Of a stretch of 64,000 bases of DNA, positions 17,652-26,703 are shown one piece after another (the stretch's first letter is position 1; each line of letters starts with the position of its first letter). Origin of the DNA: Kaistella faecalis (GTDB lineage Bacteria > Bacteroidota > Bacteroidia > Flavobacteriales > Weeksellaceae); the NCBI RefSeq assembly GCF_019195395.1, contig NZ_CP078067.1:1627783-1691782 (forward strand). The letters are read 5' to 3'. Under the pieces are notes generated by a model. It had not been told where the DNA came from. It made no database searches and saw only the letters and a program-made list of their open reading frames with translations. The translations under genes were made by a program, and so were the position numbers.

Positions 17652-18357
17652 AATTAGATGTTTCACATGCAGCCCAAACTGCGTCATTTTGCGGAAGAGG
17701 CGCTACAACCACCAGACTTTCTTTGGTTACGGGATGAATAAATTCTAACCTGCGTGCGTGAAGATGAATCCCGCCATCAGCATTGCTTCTTGCGGCACCA
17801 TATTTTAAATCACCTTTTATCGGGACGCCAATTTTTGATAACTGCGCGCGGATCTGGTGATGCCGGCCAGTTTCCAGATCGATTTCAAGCAGCTGAAAAT
17901 TGTCCAGAGACTTCAGAATTTGGTAGTTTAAAATAGCTTCCTTGGCATTTTCGGTGGGTTTTATAAAAACGGTAGACTTGTTCGTTTTCTCATTTTTCTG
18001 AAGATAATGTACGAGTCGCTGGCTTTGCGGAATCATTTCTTTAGCCACAACCGCCCAGTATGTCTTTCGGATTTCACGGTTTTTTACCATTTGAGTTAAA
18101 CGAGTCAATGATTTGGAAGTTTTCGCATAAATCACGAGACCAGATGTAGGTCTGTCAATACGGTGAACCAGTCCTAAAAATACATTTCCCGGTTTTTGAT
18201 CTCTTTTTTTAATGAAATTTTTAATAATATCAAGCAGTGATGCATCGCCGGTTTTGTCGCCCTGAACGAGCTGACCTGCTTTTTTGTTGATGATGAGAAG
18301 ATGGTTGTCTTCGAATACGATCTGAGAGTCGAAGTTTAATGTTGTGGATTGCTGCAT
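17650..18357 (-). CDS. RluA-family RNA pseudouridine synthase
   Basis: The 235-residue enzyme isomerises uridine in rRNA or tRNA. The catalytic Asp lies in HRIDRPTSGLVIYAKT, and the C-terminal RHHQIRAQLSKIG motif is typical. No S4 domain is present, as in RluA itself. A TTG 21 bases upstream is the alternative start; the ATG at 18357 (MQQSTTLNF) is used. The substrate site (23S position or tRNA) cannot be decided from sequence. It lies 41 bases after the NUDIX gene. Confidence 0.9.
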   Translation of the reverse strand: MQQSTTLNFDSQIVFEDNHLLIINKKAGQLVQGDKTGDASLLDIIKNFIKKRDQKPGNVFLGLVHRIDRPTSGLVIYAKTSKSLTRLTQMVKNREIRKTYWAVVAKEMIPQSQRLVHYLQKNEKTNKSTVFIKPTENAKEAILNYQILKSLDNFQLLEIDLETGRHHQIRAQLSKIGVPIKGDLKYGAARSNADGGIHLHARRLEFIHPVTKESLVVVAPLPQNDAVWAACETSN

Positions 18358-18398
18358 GAGTACTATTTCGAGTTCCAAAATTACAACAAAACTCTGCT

Positions 18399-18917
18399 TT
18401 AGGATTGTTGATTTTTATATTTCTCCAGAAAAATCCTTTGAGAATCAAATGCGATGTCTTCCGAATCGATTTCGTTTATCCTTAGCCAAACTGTTTCGGA
18501 TATTTCAGAAATCTCCAGATCAGCATCAAATTTTTCATCAATTCTATATTCGTAAAAGAGATCTAAAGTGTTGTAAACGATGTTTTTATACTCATATACA
18601 TTCGGTAAGCTCGCCAGATATTTGAGTTTAGAAATATCAACCTGAATTTTCATTTCTTCGTAAAGTTCCCGGACGCATGTGTGTTCTGCACTTTCTTTGG
18701 GATCCACAAAACCACCGGCTAAATCGAGCTTTGCTTTCTTGGGCTCCTGATTTCGTCGGGTCAAAAGGATTTCATTTCCGCAGCGGATCACTACTGCTAC
18801 AGCGCCAGCTACATTGTGAAAAAGTACGTAATCGCATTTAGTGCAGTTCCATTTTTTCTCCCCGTCCCACTTTAAGCTTTCATTACCGCACTTAGGGCAG
18901 AATCTGAGATTTTCCAT
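18399..18917 (-). CDS. NUDIX hydrolase with N-terminal zinc ribbon
   Basis: The 172-residue product has a zinc ribbon (CPKC...CTKC, residues about 7-29) followed by a NUDIX domain. The Nudix box is intact in GGFVDPKESAEHTCVRELYE followed by E and M. NAD-pyrophosphatase NudC-like proteins share this order, but the substrate is not fixed by the sequence. Its ATG overlaps the xerD stop by one base (TGATG), so it is co-translated with xerD. A TTG three bases earlier is the only alternative. Confidence 0.9.
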   Translation of the reverse strand: MENLRFCPKCGNESLKWDGEKKWNCTKCDYVLFHNVAGAVAVVIRCGNEILLTRRNQEPKKAKLDLAGGFVDPKESAEHTCVRELYEEMKIQVDISKLKYLASLPNVYEYKNIVYNTLDLFYEYRIDEKFDADLEISEISETVWLRINEIDSEDIAFDSQRIFLEKYKNQQS

Positions 18918-19822
18918 CAATCGATATTTCGTGGATGATAATTAAGAATTACATCCCGCAGTTCTTCATTCTTCAAATGGGTATAAATTTCGGTCGTGGT
19001 AATACTGGAATGGCCAAGCATTTCCTGAATATATCGTAGATCGGCTCCATTCTGTAAAAGATGAGTCGCAAAAGAATGACGAAAAGTATGTGGGGAAATT
19101 TTCTTGTTAATCCCGGCTTTTTCGGTTAATTCTTTAATAATGATAAAGACAATTACCCTGGACATAGAAGATCCGCGGCTGTTTAGAAACAAAATGTCCT
19201 CACACTTTTTATTGATTTTATATTTTGACCTGATGTCTCGTATGTACTCTTTAATCAGTTTTGAGGTATAAGCAGCCAACGGTACAAAACGGGATTTGTC
19301 ACCTTTCCCTTCTACTTTCAGATAAGATTCTTTGAAATTGATGTTCGAGATCTTGAGATCGATAAGTTCGGAAACACGAAGACCGCAACCGTAGAGCACT
19401 TCAATCATACAGTGGTTTCTGCGTCCTAAATCTGTTGAAATATTGATGACTTTAATAATTCTGTTAACGTCGTCAAAACTTAGTGTGTCAGGTAGATAAA
19501 GCCCCAGTTTGGGTCCTTCCAGCAGTGTTGCAGGATTGTCTTCGCGGGCTTCGTCTTCCACTAAATATTTGAAGAAAGCTTTGATTGAAGAAATCCACCG
19601 CGCTTGGGTGCGTTCGCTGAATTTTTTCTTTGAAAATTGAAACAGGAATTCCTGAATGTTCTCGTAGGTAATTGTGAGGGGGCCGGTATTGTCCATGTCG
19701 AACTCAGCGTAATCTCTTAATTTCCGAACGTCCCGCAAATAGGCATCAAGCGTATTGTCGGAGAAGTTCCTTTCGAATCTTAAAAAGTTTTCGAAATCTT
19801 TAATTTTTTCATCCCAGGTCAT
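18917..19822 (-). CDS. xerD: Tyrosine recombinase XerD
   Basis: The 301-residue recombinase resolves chromosome dimers at dif together with XerC. The N-terminal SAM-like core-binding domain (about 1-95) precedes the catalytic domain. All six catalytic residues are visible: R in GCGLRVSELIDL, K in EGKGDKSRFVP, H and R in SPHTFRHSFATHLL, H in LGHSSITTT, and Y in EIYTHL. Position among housekeeping genes and the near-universal length argue against a mobile-element integrase. Confidence 0.94.
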   Translation of the reverse strand: MTWDEKIKDFENFLRFERNFSDNTLDAYLRDVRKLRDYAEFDMDNTGPLTITYENIQEFLFQFSKKKFSERTQARWISSIKAFFKYLVEDEAREDNPATLLEGPKLGLYLPDTLSFDDVNRIIKVINISTDLGRRNHCMIEVLYGCGLRVSELIDLKISNINFKESYLKVEGKGDKSRFVPLAAYTSKLIKEYIRDIRSKYKINKKCEDILFLNSRGSSMSRVIVFIIIKELTEKAGINKKISPHTFRHSFATHLLQNGADLRYIQEMLGHSSITTTEIYTHLKNEELRDVILNYHPRNID

Positions 19823-19833
19823 ATATTTGTGTT

Positions 19834-20259
19834 TTATAAAAGTTCTTCTTTCGGAATTTGCAGAATTTCTATTCCATGATCCCGAAGAAACCCCACCCCG
19901 GCATTATCTGAATAATCATCCATATATACTATTTTCTTTATGCCTGCCTGTACAGCAAGTTTGCTGCATTCCTTGCATGGCGATAAAGTTAAATAGAGTG
20001 TGGCATCTTTTGCCGACTGTGTAGAACCTGCTAATTTCAGAATTGCATTGGCTTCTGCGTGCAGAACGTACCAATGGGTTTTCCCGGCTCCGTCTTCACA
20101 GCAGTTTTCGAATCCGGAAGGAGTGCCGTTGTAGCCGTCGGAAATAATCATGCGGTCCTTTACGATAAGCGCACCCACCTGTTTTCTTTTGCAATAGGAG
20201 AGTTTTGCCCATTCCATTGCCATTTTAAGATAGGCCTTATCAAATTTAGTAGATTCCAA
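19834..20259 (-). CDS. dCMP deaminase family protein
   Basis: The 141-residue zinc deaminase converts dCMP to dUMP for dTTP synthesis. Zinc-site motifs are HAEANAIL (His and catalytic Glu) and PCKECSKLA (two Cys). The length and the segment KQVGALIVKDRMIISDGYNG fit the dCMP/ComEB branch better than cytidine deaminases. It lies 11 bases before xerD on the same strand. Confidence 0.93.
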   Translation of the reverse strand: MESTKFDKAYLKMAMEWAKLSYCKRKQVGALIVKDRMIISDGYNGTPSGFENCCEDGAGKTHWYVLHAEANAILKLAGSTQSAKDATLYLTLSPCKECSKLAVQAGIKKIVYMDDYSDNAGVGFLRDHGIEILQIPKEELL

Positions 20260-20281
20260 TAACGAAATATTTTTTTAATAC

Positions 20282-21049
20282 TTAAAATGCAGGTTTCCTT
20301 TTTTCTAAAAATGCTGCGACGCCTTCTTTTTTATCGTCCATTTCAAACAATTCGCCGAAGGATTTTATTTCTGTTTCAAATCCATTTGAAGTTCCTGCAA
20401 GATTTACTGCGGCAATTGCTTTAGAAATTCCCATTGGGGAGTTTCTAGAGATGAGTGTCGCCAATTCTTTGGTTTTCTCTAAAAGTTCCGAAGAACTAAA
20501 AACTTCGTTTACCAATCCGATTTCTTTAGCCCTTTCTGCCGTGATCATTTTAGCGGAGAAAATAAGTTCGTTGGCAATTCCTTTGCCTACCAATAGAGGC
20601 AAACGCTGTGTCCCGCCGTAACCTGGGATCAGTCCTAAAGTTACTTCTGGTAATCCTAATTTTGCATTGTCTGAAGCGTAACGGATATGACAGGCCATCG
20701 CGAGTTCCAGACCGCCGCCAAGGGCAAATCCGTTTACGGCTGCAATTACTGGTTTATTTAGATTTTCGATTTTATTGAACAATAAGTTCTGCCCGTTTCT
20801 GGCTAAATCTTCAGCCGCTTCGGTTCCGAAGTCAGAAAACTCTTTGATGTCTGCACCTGCAACGAATGACTTTTCACCACTTCCGGTCAAAATAATTACC
20901 CTTATTTCGCGGTCATCATTTAGTTTTCCAAAAGCATCACTCAGTTCCCGTATTGTTTTATAATTGAGGGCATTGAGACTTTCGGGCCGATTTATTGTAA
21001 CAGTGGCAATTTTTCCTTCGTTTCCTAGGATTATATTTTCGTAAATCAT
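20282..21049 (-). CDS. Enoyl-CoA hydratase/isomerase family protein
   Basis: The 255-residue crotonase-fold enzyme hydrates enoyl-CoA in beta-oxidation or related routes. The oxyanion-hole regions VAGADIKEF and NGFALGGGLELAMACH are present. Both catalytic Glu are in place (GGLELA and GLPEVTLGLIPGYGGTQRL), which supports real hydratase activity rather than isomerase or decarboxylase variants. The physiological substrate is not readable. Confidence 0.92.
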   Translation of the reverse strand: MIYENIILGNEGKIATVTINRPESLNALNYKTIRELSDAFGKLNDDREIRVIILTGSGEKSFVAGADIKEFSDFGTEAAEDLARNGQNLLFNKIENLNKPVIAAVNGFALGGGLELAMACHIRYASDNAKLGLPEVTLGLIPGYGGTQRLPLLVGKGIANELIFSAKMITAERAKEIGLVNEVFSSSELLEKTKELATLISRNSPMGISKAIAAVNLAGTSNGFETEIKSFGELFEMDDKKEGVAAFLEKRKPAF

Positions 21050-21152
21050 CTTTATGTTAAAAGTTTTTTTCTTTCCTGCAAATTAGCTTTTTTTTTCGGA
21101 ATTTTCAAGAATAATGCAATGATATATGCATTTTGGGCAAACTTCAGGCAGT

Positions 21153-22649
21153 TTAATACTCACTTTTGGAGTGATTGATCATATTTCCATCAATGTTGAT
21201 CTGTAGACCCATCGCAATTTTCATCCCCAGCTCAATATTTGCGCGGAAAAAATGGCAAAGCTGCCGGTTTATAATCTCTTCTCTTTTGGGACCGGAAATC
21301 CCCTTCATCGAACTGATAATGTTGTGGATTAAATTCTCCCTGTCCTGCTGATTCATTGCTTTGGTATAAAGCAGCCCGGGCTGTGTATAATGATCATCAT
21401 CATTCTCGTTACGGTTGAAATGAGCAACACTGCTGCTGTCTAAATCATACTCGAAATTTCTGTACTGCGGATTCGGTTTGATATCGTCGAAACTGTTCGG
21501 ATAATAATTGGGTGCATCCTGATACCTGCTGGAATCTGCCATGGCACCGTCTCTTTGGTAATTATTCACTGCAAAAGGACAGCGGTTTACTTCCAGTTGG
21601 TTGGCGTTAACTCCTACGCGATATCGCTGCGCGTCGGGGTAAGAAAACAATCTGCCCTGCAGCATTTTATCGGGCGAGAAGCTAATTCCGTTAATGAGAT
21701 TACTTGGTGAAAACGTAGCCTGTTCCACATGTGCAAAGAAATTGTTTGGGATTTCATTCAATTCCATTTCTCCCACTTCAATAAGCGGGAATTCGCTTTT
21801 CGGCCAAACTTTGGTAACGTCAAACGGATTCCATCGGAATTCTTTAGCCTGATCTTCAGTCATTACCTGGATGTAAAGTGTCCATTTCGGAAAATTACCT
21901 TCTTCGATGGCATTCACCAAATCTTCCTGCGCGAAATCCGGATTTTCACCCTTCATTTGTATAGCGCTTTCATTCGTGAAATTTTTGATTCCCTGTTGTG
22001 ATTTAAAATGAAACTTAACCCAAACTCTTTCGTTTTCATGATTAATCATGGAAAAAGTGTGAGAGCCAAACCCGTGCATATGTCTGTATCCATAGGGGGT
22101 TCCGCGATCCGACATTAAAATGAGGACCTGATGAAGTGATTCTGGATTGTGACTCCAAAAATCCCACATCATCGTGGCGCTTTTTAAATTTGTTTTTGGA
22201 ACACGTTTTTGGGTATGAATGAAATCGGGGAACTTTTTGGCGTCTTTGATGAAAAATACTGGCGTATTATTTCCAACTAAATCCCAGTTGCCGTCTTCGG
22301 TATAAAACTTAAGGGCAAAACCGCGCGGATCTCTTTCGGTATCAGCGCTTCCTTTTTCGCCGCCCACGGTAGAAAATCGTGCAAACATCCGGCATTCACT
22401 GCCTACTTTAGAAAAGAGTTTTGCTTTCGTATATTTTGAAATATCATGTGTAACTGTGAATTTTCCATAAGCACCGCTGCCTTTCGCGTGTACAATTCTT
22501 TCAGGAATTCTTTCTCTTACAAAATGTGCAAGATTTTCCTGCAGAATAAAATCTTGGAGAAGGACCGGTCCACGGGCACCAACTGTTTGTGAATCCTGAT
22601 GTTCGAAATAAGGTGCTCCTGAACTGGAGGTAAGTTTTTTTGAGTCCAT
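21153..22649 (-). CDS. katA: Heme catalase (monofunctional, small-subunit clade)
   Basis: The 498-residue enzyme converts hydrogen peroxide to water and oxygen. The N-terminus includes VHAKGSGAYGKFTVTHDIS with the catalytic His, the distal Asn is in NNTPVFFIKDAKKFPDFIH, and the proximal heme-Tyr region is GRLFSYPDAQRYRVG. The length fits the small-subunit clade. It is divergent from oxyR with 111 bases between the starts, the classic arrangement for peroxide-induced catalase. Confidence 0.96.
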   Translation of the reverse strand: MDSKKLTSSSGAPYFEHQDSQTVGARGPVLLQDFILQENLAHFVRERIPERIVHAKGSGAYGKFTVTHDISKYTKAKLFSKVGSECRMFARFSTVGGEKGSADTERDPRGFALKFYTEDGNWDLVGNNTPVFFIKDAKKFPDFIHTQKRVPKTNLKSATMMWDFWSHNPESLHQVLILMSDRGTPYGYRHMHGFGSHTFSMINHENERVWVKFHFKSQQGIKNFTNESAIQMKGENPDFAQEDLVNAIEEGNFPKWTLYIQVMTEDQAKEFRWNPFDVTKVWPKSEFPLIEVGEMELNEIPNNFFAHVEQATFSPSNLINGISFSPDKMLQGRLFSYPDAQRYRVGVNANQLEVNRCPFAVNNYQRDGAMADSSRYQDAPNYYPNSFDDIKPNPQYRNFEYDLDSSSVAHFNRNENDDDHYTQPGLLYTKAMNQQDRENLIHNIISSMKGISGPKREEIINRQLCHFFRANIELGMKIAMGLQINIDGNMINHSKSEY

Positions 22650-22669
22650 AGATCAATTGTTTGAGGACA

Positions 22670-22677
22670 CAAATTTA
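22670..22677 (-). promoter_or_regulatory. -7 element of katA
   Basis: TAAATTTG on the minus strand ends 20 bases before the katA ATG. The expected -33 TTG is poor, as in activator-dependent promoters; OxyR would be the natural activator. Confidence 0.45.
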
Positions 22678-22705
22678 AGGAATTTAGTGTTGGAGGAACG
22701 TTTAA

Positions 22706-22740
22706 TTTTTGACCCAAATCAAGAAAAGGCTGTATCTTTG
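22706..22740 (+). promoter_or_regulatory. Promoter of oxyR
   Basis: TTTTTG (22706-22711), a 21-base spacer and TATCTTTG (22733-22740) match the Bacteroidota primary-sigma pattern. The expected start of transcription is about 16 bases before the oxyR ATG. Confidence 0.65.
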
Positions 22741-22760
22741 TGATAGATAAATGCAATTAA

Positions 22761-23708
22761 ATGAACATTCAGCAATTAGAATATCTTATCGCGGTAGATA
22801 AATACAAACATTTCGGTAAAGCCGCGCAGGCCTGTTTTATCACACAACCCACTCTTAGTGCCATGATTCAGAAGTTTGAGGATGAGCTGGATGTGAAGAT
22901 TTTCGACAGAACCACTCACCCAATCCGTACTACTGATGTCGGAATACAGATCATTGATGAGGCCAAACGGGTAATTGATGCGGTGAACGAGTTGCGGAAC
23001 AAGGCAAGTTTGCTGAACAATGTGTTGGCCGGGAAACTGAACCTTGGAATTATTCCGACGGTTTCAAGTTATATTTTACCTTCAGAAATTTTTGATTTTT
23101 TGAACGAGAATCCAAAAATTGAGCTCAACGTAAAGGAAATGACGACCGACAGTATTATAAAATCGCTGAAATCCGGTGAATTGGATGCGGGAATTATTTC
23201 CACACCGTATGATGCAGCGAGCGAATTTTACCAGCATTTTCTGTTCAACGAAGAGCTGATGATTTATTCCTCAGAAGCTTCTACGAAAGATGATACTTTT
23301 GTGGTGCCTGAAGAAATCGACAGTAATAAAGTATGGCTTCTTGAGGAAGGAAACTGCCTGCGCACCCAGTTTGAAAATATCTGTCCTTTAAAAGAAAATT
23401 CTCTGAAGCCTAAAAATCTGGATTTTCTAGCCTCGAATATTAATACTTTAATACAGATGGTTGACAAAGTTGGGGGAATTACCATTCTTCCTGAACTTGC
23501 TATTCCGCAATTATCTGATACACAAAAAGATAAAATCGCAAGATTCAGAAAGCCTTTTCCTTACCGGGAAATCAGTTTAATCTACTACAAGCCTACCTAT
23601 AAGCAGAAAATATTAGATGAAATGGCGCATTCAATCAAGGAATCCCTCGACAGTAAATTGAGTTTTAACAGCAATCCCGAAGATTATATGAGTGTGAAAC
23701 CGCAATGA
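22761..23708 (+). CDS. oxyR: Peroxide-sensing LysR-type regulator OxyR
   Basis: The 315-residue LysR-type protein has the N-terminal helix-turn-helix (MNIQQLEYLIAVDKYKHFGK, then CFITQPTLSAMIQKFEDEL) and a periplasmic-binding-like effector domain. The two redox cysteines of OxyR are present at 199 and 208 in GNCLRTQFENICPL, the same numbering and spacing as in E. coli OxyR, so peroxide sensing by disulfide formation is well supported. It is divergent from katA, its likely target. Confidence 0.95.
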   Translation: MNIQQLEYLIAVDKYKHFGKAAQACFITQPTLSAMIQKFEDELDVKIFDRTTHPIRTTDVGIQIIDEAKRVIDAVNELRNKASLLNNVLAGKLNLGIIPTVSSYILPSEIFDFLNENPKIELNVKEMTTDSIIKSLKSGELDAGIISTPYDAASEFYQHFLFNEELMIYSSEASTKDDTFVVPEEIDSNKVWLLEEGNCLRTQFENICPLKENSLKPKNLDFLASNINTLIQMVDKVGGITILPELAIPQLSDTQKDKIARFRKPFPYREISLIYYKPTYKQKILDEMAHSIKESLDSKLSFNSNPEDYMSVKPQ

Positions 23709-23727
23709 TTTTAATTAGGTTAATAAA

Positions 23728-23758
23728 TTTTGTGATTCAACAAATATCTGTAAATTTG
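23728..23758 (+). promoter_or_regulatory. Promoter of the metK riboswitch transcript
   Basis: TTTTG (23728-23732), an 18-base spacer and TAAATTTG (23751-23758) form a consensus Bacteroidota promoter. Initiation near 23763 would place the SAM-II aptamer at the very 5' end of the transcript. Confidence 0.75.
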
Positions 23759-23773
23759 CAGACTGATACTTTC

Positions 23774-23823
23774 AAGAGGAAAAATTTGAACTGATTGCAA
23801 CCTCCCTAAAAAATGCTAAAACA
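23774..23823 (+). ncRNA. SAM-II riboswitch aptamer upstream of metK
   Basis: The segment carries the SAM-II consensus blocks in order: a P1 arm GAGG (23776-23779), loop with ATTTGAACTGATTGCAA (23784-23800), the closing CCTC (23801-23804), an A-rich linker, and the 3' pseudoknot strand TGCTAAAAC (23814-23822). These blocks parallel the solved SAM-II aptamer (UGAUUUAACC, AUUGCAAG, GCUAAAA). SAM-II is an H-type pseudoknot that binds S-adenosylmethionine and lowers expression. Placement before metK, the SAM-synthesising enzyme, fits feedback control. Confidence 0.88.
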
Positions 23824-23896
23824 GAATTTCTATTTTAGTTTCTTTTGTAATCGCTTCCTTTTTTTCTTAAATTTTAATTTAAAAAAACAAAAGAAA
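23816..23896 (+). promoter_or_regulatory. Candidate expression platform of the metK riboswitch
   Basis: Two structures can form behind the aptamer. CTAAAACAGAA can pair with TTCTATTTTAG within 23816-23838, reusing the aptamer's 3' strand. TTTCTTTTGT (23839-23848) is an exact complement of ACAAAAGAAA (23887-23896), which ends one base before the metK ATG, with T7/A7 tracts nested inside. The second pairing would cover the ribosome landing site. Which structure goes with bound ligand is not decided by the sequence. Confidence 0.5.
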
Positions 23897-23897
23897 T

Positions 23898-25178
23898 ATG
23901 TCCTATTTATTTACGTCTGAGTCCGTTTCAGAAGGTCATCCTGATAAAGTAGCCGATCAAATTTCCGATGCACTCATCGATAATTTTCTGGCCTATGACC
24001 CAAGTTCAAAAGTAGCGTGCGAAACCTTAGTCACCACAGGACAAGTTGTTTTGGCAGGTGAGGTGAAATCGCAGGCCTACCTTGACGTTCAGGATATTGC
24101 CCGAAAAGTAATTAACGAAATTGGGTATACCAAAGGCGAATATATGTTCAATGGTGATTCGTGTGGTGTGATCTCCGCGATTCACGAACAGTCTCCGGAT
24201 ATCAATCAGGGTGTTGAACGTGCAGATGAAAACGCAGATTTCGAAACAAAAGCAAATGCTCAGGGAGCCGGTGACCAGGGAATGATGTTTGGTTACGCGA
24301 CGAATGAGACCGATAATTATATGCCACTTGCTTTGGATTTGGCCCATACCATCCTTCGCGAACTTTCAGCTTTAAGAAGGGAAGGAGAAGCGATTCCTTA
24401 CCTCCGTCCGGATGCAAAATCTCAGGTAACGATTGAATATTCTGACGATCATAAGCCTATTAGAATAGATTCAATTGTAGTTTCTACACAGCACGACGAT
24501 TTCGGAAGTGATGAAGCAATGCTCGCAAAAATCAGAAAAGATATCATCGAAATCCTGATTCCTAAAGTTAAAGCTGCTCAGAAATTAGAAATTCAGGCAC
24601 TGTTTAATGACCAGATCAAATACCACATTAATCCTACCGGGAAATTCGTAATCGGAGGACCACACGGTGATACCGGCTTAACCGGGAGAAAAATTATCGT
24701 AGATACCTACGGAGGTAAAGGTGCTCACGGTGGAGGTGCATTTTCGGGGAAAGATCCGTCGAAAGTCGATAGAAGTGCCGCCTACGCAGTAAGACACATT
24801 GCGAAAAATCTTGTTGCAGCAGGGATTGCGGATGAGGTCCTGGTACAGGTTTCTTACGCGATCGGTGTTGCTGAACCTTGTGGTTTGTACATCAATACCT
24901 ACGGAACTTCAAAAGTAAGTTTCCATGACGGGGAAATCGCTGAGAAAGTTCAGAAAATATTTGACCTGAGACCATATGCAATTGAACAGAATCTGAAGCT
25001 GAGAAATCCAATTTATCAGGAAACCGCTTCTTACGGACATATGGGAAGAGATTACTATACAGGAAGTAAAACTTTTAACAAAGGAAAATCTAATGAGTTG
25101 ACCGTTGAAAATCTTGAGTTTTTCACCTGGGAAAAATTAGACAAGGTTGAAGAAATCAAAAAACAATTCGGGATATAA
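23898..25178 (+). CDS. metK: S-adenosylmethionine synthetase
   Basis: The 426-residue enzyme makes S-adenosylmethionine from ATP and methionine. Family signatures are [20 protein letters not shown] at the N-terminus, [16 protein letters not shown] in the middle and [19 protein letters not shown] near residue 280. It is complete and preceded by a SAM-II riboswitch, so its product probably limits its own synthesis. Confidence 0.97.
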   Translation: MSYLFTSESVSEGHPDKVADQISDALIDNFLAYDPSSKVACETLVTTGQVVLAGEVKSQAYLDVQDIARKVINEIGYTKGEYMFNGDSCGVISAIHEQSPDINQGVERADENADFETKANAQGAGDQGMMFGYATNETDNYMPLALDLAHTILRELSALRREGEAIPYLRPDAKSQVTIEYSDDHKPIRIDSIVVSTQHDDFGSDEAMLAKIRKDIIEILIPKVKAAQKLEIQALFNDQIKYHINPTGKFVIGGPHGDTGLTGRKIIVDTYGGKGAHGGGAFSGKDPSKVDRSAAYAVRHIAKNLVAAGIADEVLVQVSYAIGVAEPCGLYINTYGTSKVSFHDGEIAEKVQKIFDLRPYAIEQNLKLRNPIYQETASYGHMGRDYYTGSKTFNKGKSNELTVENLEFFTWEKLDKVEEIKKQFGI

Positions 25179-25193
25179 TTCCTTAAAATATTT

Positions 25194-25230
25194 AAACTGC
25201 TTTATTCTGAACGATAAAGCAGTTTTTTTT
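25194..25230 (+). terminator. Terminator of metK
   Basis: A 12-bp stem AAACTGCTTTAT/ATAAAGCAGTTT with an 8-base loop is followed by a T-run. Confidence 0.88.
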
Positions 25231-25258
25231 AACTTTACCGTCGAAACAAAATCCTAAA

Positions 25259-25747
25259 ATGAAGAAAATTCTGGTGCTGCCCATTCTGCTGTTGCTTTTT
25301 ATGACCCAGTACGCGAAAGCGCAGCTTACAATGCATAAGCTTGTACACGTAGGATATGTTTACCAGAATCAAAGTTTTGCAGAAGTAGGAGGAAAGCTTC
25401 TTTTTCTGGAAAATGATGATATGATTTACAGATTGGGAGCAGCTGCAATGTTAGGCTCGGCGAACGGGGAATTTGCAGTTTTACCTAAGCTTCAGGGTGA
25501 TATTTTAATTAATTTCGAAAGAAATGTCGATATCTATCACTCTTATTATTTTCTTGCAGGTGCAGAAGTGACTACCAAATATGTTGCACCTAAGATTGGA
25601 GCTACTTTATTCGGTATCATTGATTTAACGGGAGGTTACGCTTTTCCGATTGATAAATCCGGAATTAACGGAAAAGAATTAAAAGGCCTGAATTTGAATT
25701 TTACTCTCAATATACCGATCGTTATGTTGAATGATTTAATGAAATAA
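25259..25747 (+). CDS. Secreted or outer-membrane protein, unknown function
   Basis: The 162-residue product has a signal peptide (about 1-22, LVLPILLLLFMTQYAKAQ) and a mature part of alternating hydrophobic strands ending in NFTLNIPIVMLNDLMK. The pattern resembles a small outer-membrane beta-barrel or lipocalin-like fold conserved in Flavobacteriia. No named family is recognised. It follows the metK terminator and appears to be a separate unit. Confidence 0.72.
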   Translation: MKKILVLPILLLLFMTQYAKAQLTMHKLVHVGYVYQNQSFAEVGGKLLFLENDDMIYRLGAAAMLGSANGEFAVLPKLQGDILINFERNVDIYHSYYFLAGAEVTTKYVAPKIGATLFGIIDLTGGYAFPIDKSGINGKELKGLNLNFTLNIPIVMLNDLMK

Positions 25748-25920
25748 TAAATTATTTTTAAATTTCTCAGAATTTTTAACACGGTATTAACTTTTTTACT
25801 ATTTTTACCAGCTAAACAAAACCATTTCTATCGATTAGACTCTACTTCTTACAAACCCCGCATCCCCAACCTGATTTAACTGATCGGGACTATATCACGG
25901 GTAAAAAACAGAAGTGAGTT

Positions 25921-26511
25921 ATGAAAACAAAAACAGATAGCTGGTTGATTTCGGAGTACCGTAATGGTAACGAAAAAACACTTTCAATTCTTATAGAGCG
26001 CCACCAAAAAGATCTATTTTCTTTTATTTTTTATAAATTAATGGATGAAGATCTGGCCAATGATATCTTTCAGGATACTTTCATGAAAATTATTGTCACC
26101 CTGAAAGAAGGGCGATATAATGAGGAAGGCAAATTTATCCTTTGGGCAAAACGAATCGCTCATAACCTAATTATTGACCATTACCGTTTGAAATCGAAAC
26201 ACATCAAAGTTTCCGAGACTTCGTATGAGAATGATGAATTCTCAATATTTGATTTGATTTCCGGTAAAGAAGAGAATATTGAAGAACGGTTGATAAGCCA
26301 GCAGATTCAGGACGATTTGATGAAAATGCTCATATTTTTACCCCAAAATCAGCAGGAAGTCATCAAGCTTCGTTTCTTTGACGGTTTAAGTTTCAAGGAG
26401 ATTGCAGATCAAACTGAAACCAGCATTAATACAACCTTAGGCCGCGTGCGCTACGCACTAATTAATCTCCGTAAAATTATGGAAGAACATAAGATTATTT
26501 TGACCAGATAA
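25921..26511 (+). CDS. ECF-type RNA polymerase sigma factor
   Basis: The 196-residue sigma-70-family protein has region 2 (DLANDIFQDTFMKIIVTL and EGKFILWAKRIAHNLIIDHY) and region 4 (LPQNQQEVIKLRFFDGLSFK with the helix-turn-helix IADQTETSINTTLGRVRYAL). No anti-sigma gene of the FecR or zinc type is next to it. The next ORF, 47 bases downstream, encodes a 44-residue protein. Regulon and signal are unknown. Confidence 0.93.
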   Translation: MKTKTDSWLISEYRNGNEKTLSILIERHQKDLFSFIFYKLMDEDLANDIFQDTFMKIIVTLKEGRYNEEGKFILWAKRIAHNLIIDHYRLKSKHIKVSETSYENDEFSIFDLISGKEENIEERLISQQIQDDLMKMLIFLPQNQQEVIKLRFFDGLSFKEIADQTETSINTTLGRVRYALINLRKIMEEHKIILTR

Positions 26512-26558
26512 TAATATTTTAAAAAAACTTTCGTTTTTAGAGAAACAACTTTTCGCCT

Positions 26559-26693
26559 ATGAAAAAAAATGACACTCTAAACGAAAAACTTTTGAAACCA
26601 AAAAAGCAAACTATTGATTTTCTCTTAAGTTATTCTAAAAGCATCGCGGTTTTGAAAACTAAAAGTAAAAACCAAATTGTTTCCAAGAACTAA
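26559..26693 (+). CDS. Small conserved-type protein after the sigma factor (44 aa)
   Basis: The reading frame from ATG 26559 to TAA 26691-26693 encodes a basic 44-residue peptide starting MKKNDTLNEKLLKPKKQ. Its centre reads TIDFLLSYSKSIAVLKTK. I recall similar short Flavobacteriia proteins with a KPKxETIxFxLxYSKSL core next to regulators, but cannot confirm this here. The spacing of 47 bases behind the sigma gene and an A-rich start context suggest translation on the same message. Function is unknown; it has no signal peptide or transmembrane segment. Confidence 0.6.
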   Translation: MKKNDTLNEKLLKPKKQTIDFLLSYSKSIAVLKTKSKNQIVSKN

Positions 26694-26703
26694 TCTTAAT
26701 CCC

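Noticed and set aside
18917-19822. Tyrosine recombinase as the integrase of a mobile element
   Set aside because: It has XerD length and motifs, lies among housekeeping genes, and no attachment-site repeat, tRNA or phage gene is next to it.
23760-23897. SAM-I (S-box) riboswitch or T-box in the metK leader
   Set aside because: The leader is too short and lacks the SAM-I core and kink-turn blocks; the order of conserved blocks is that of SAM-II.
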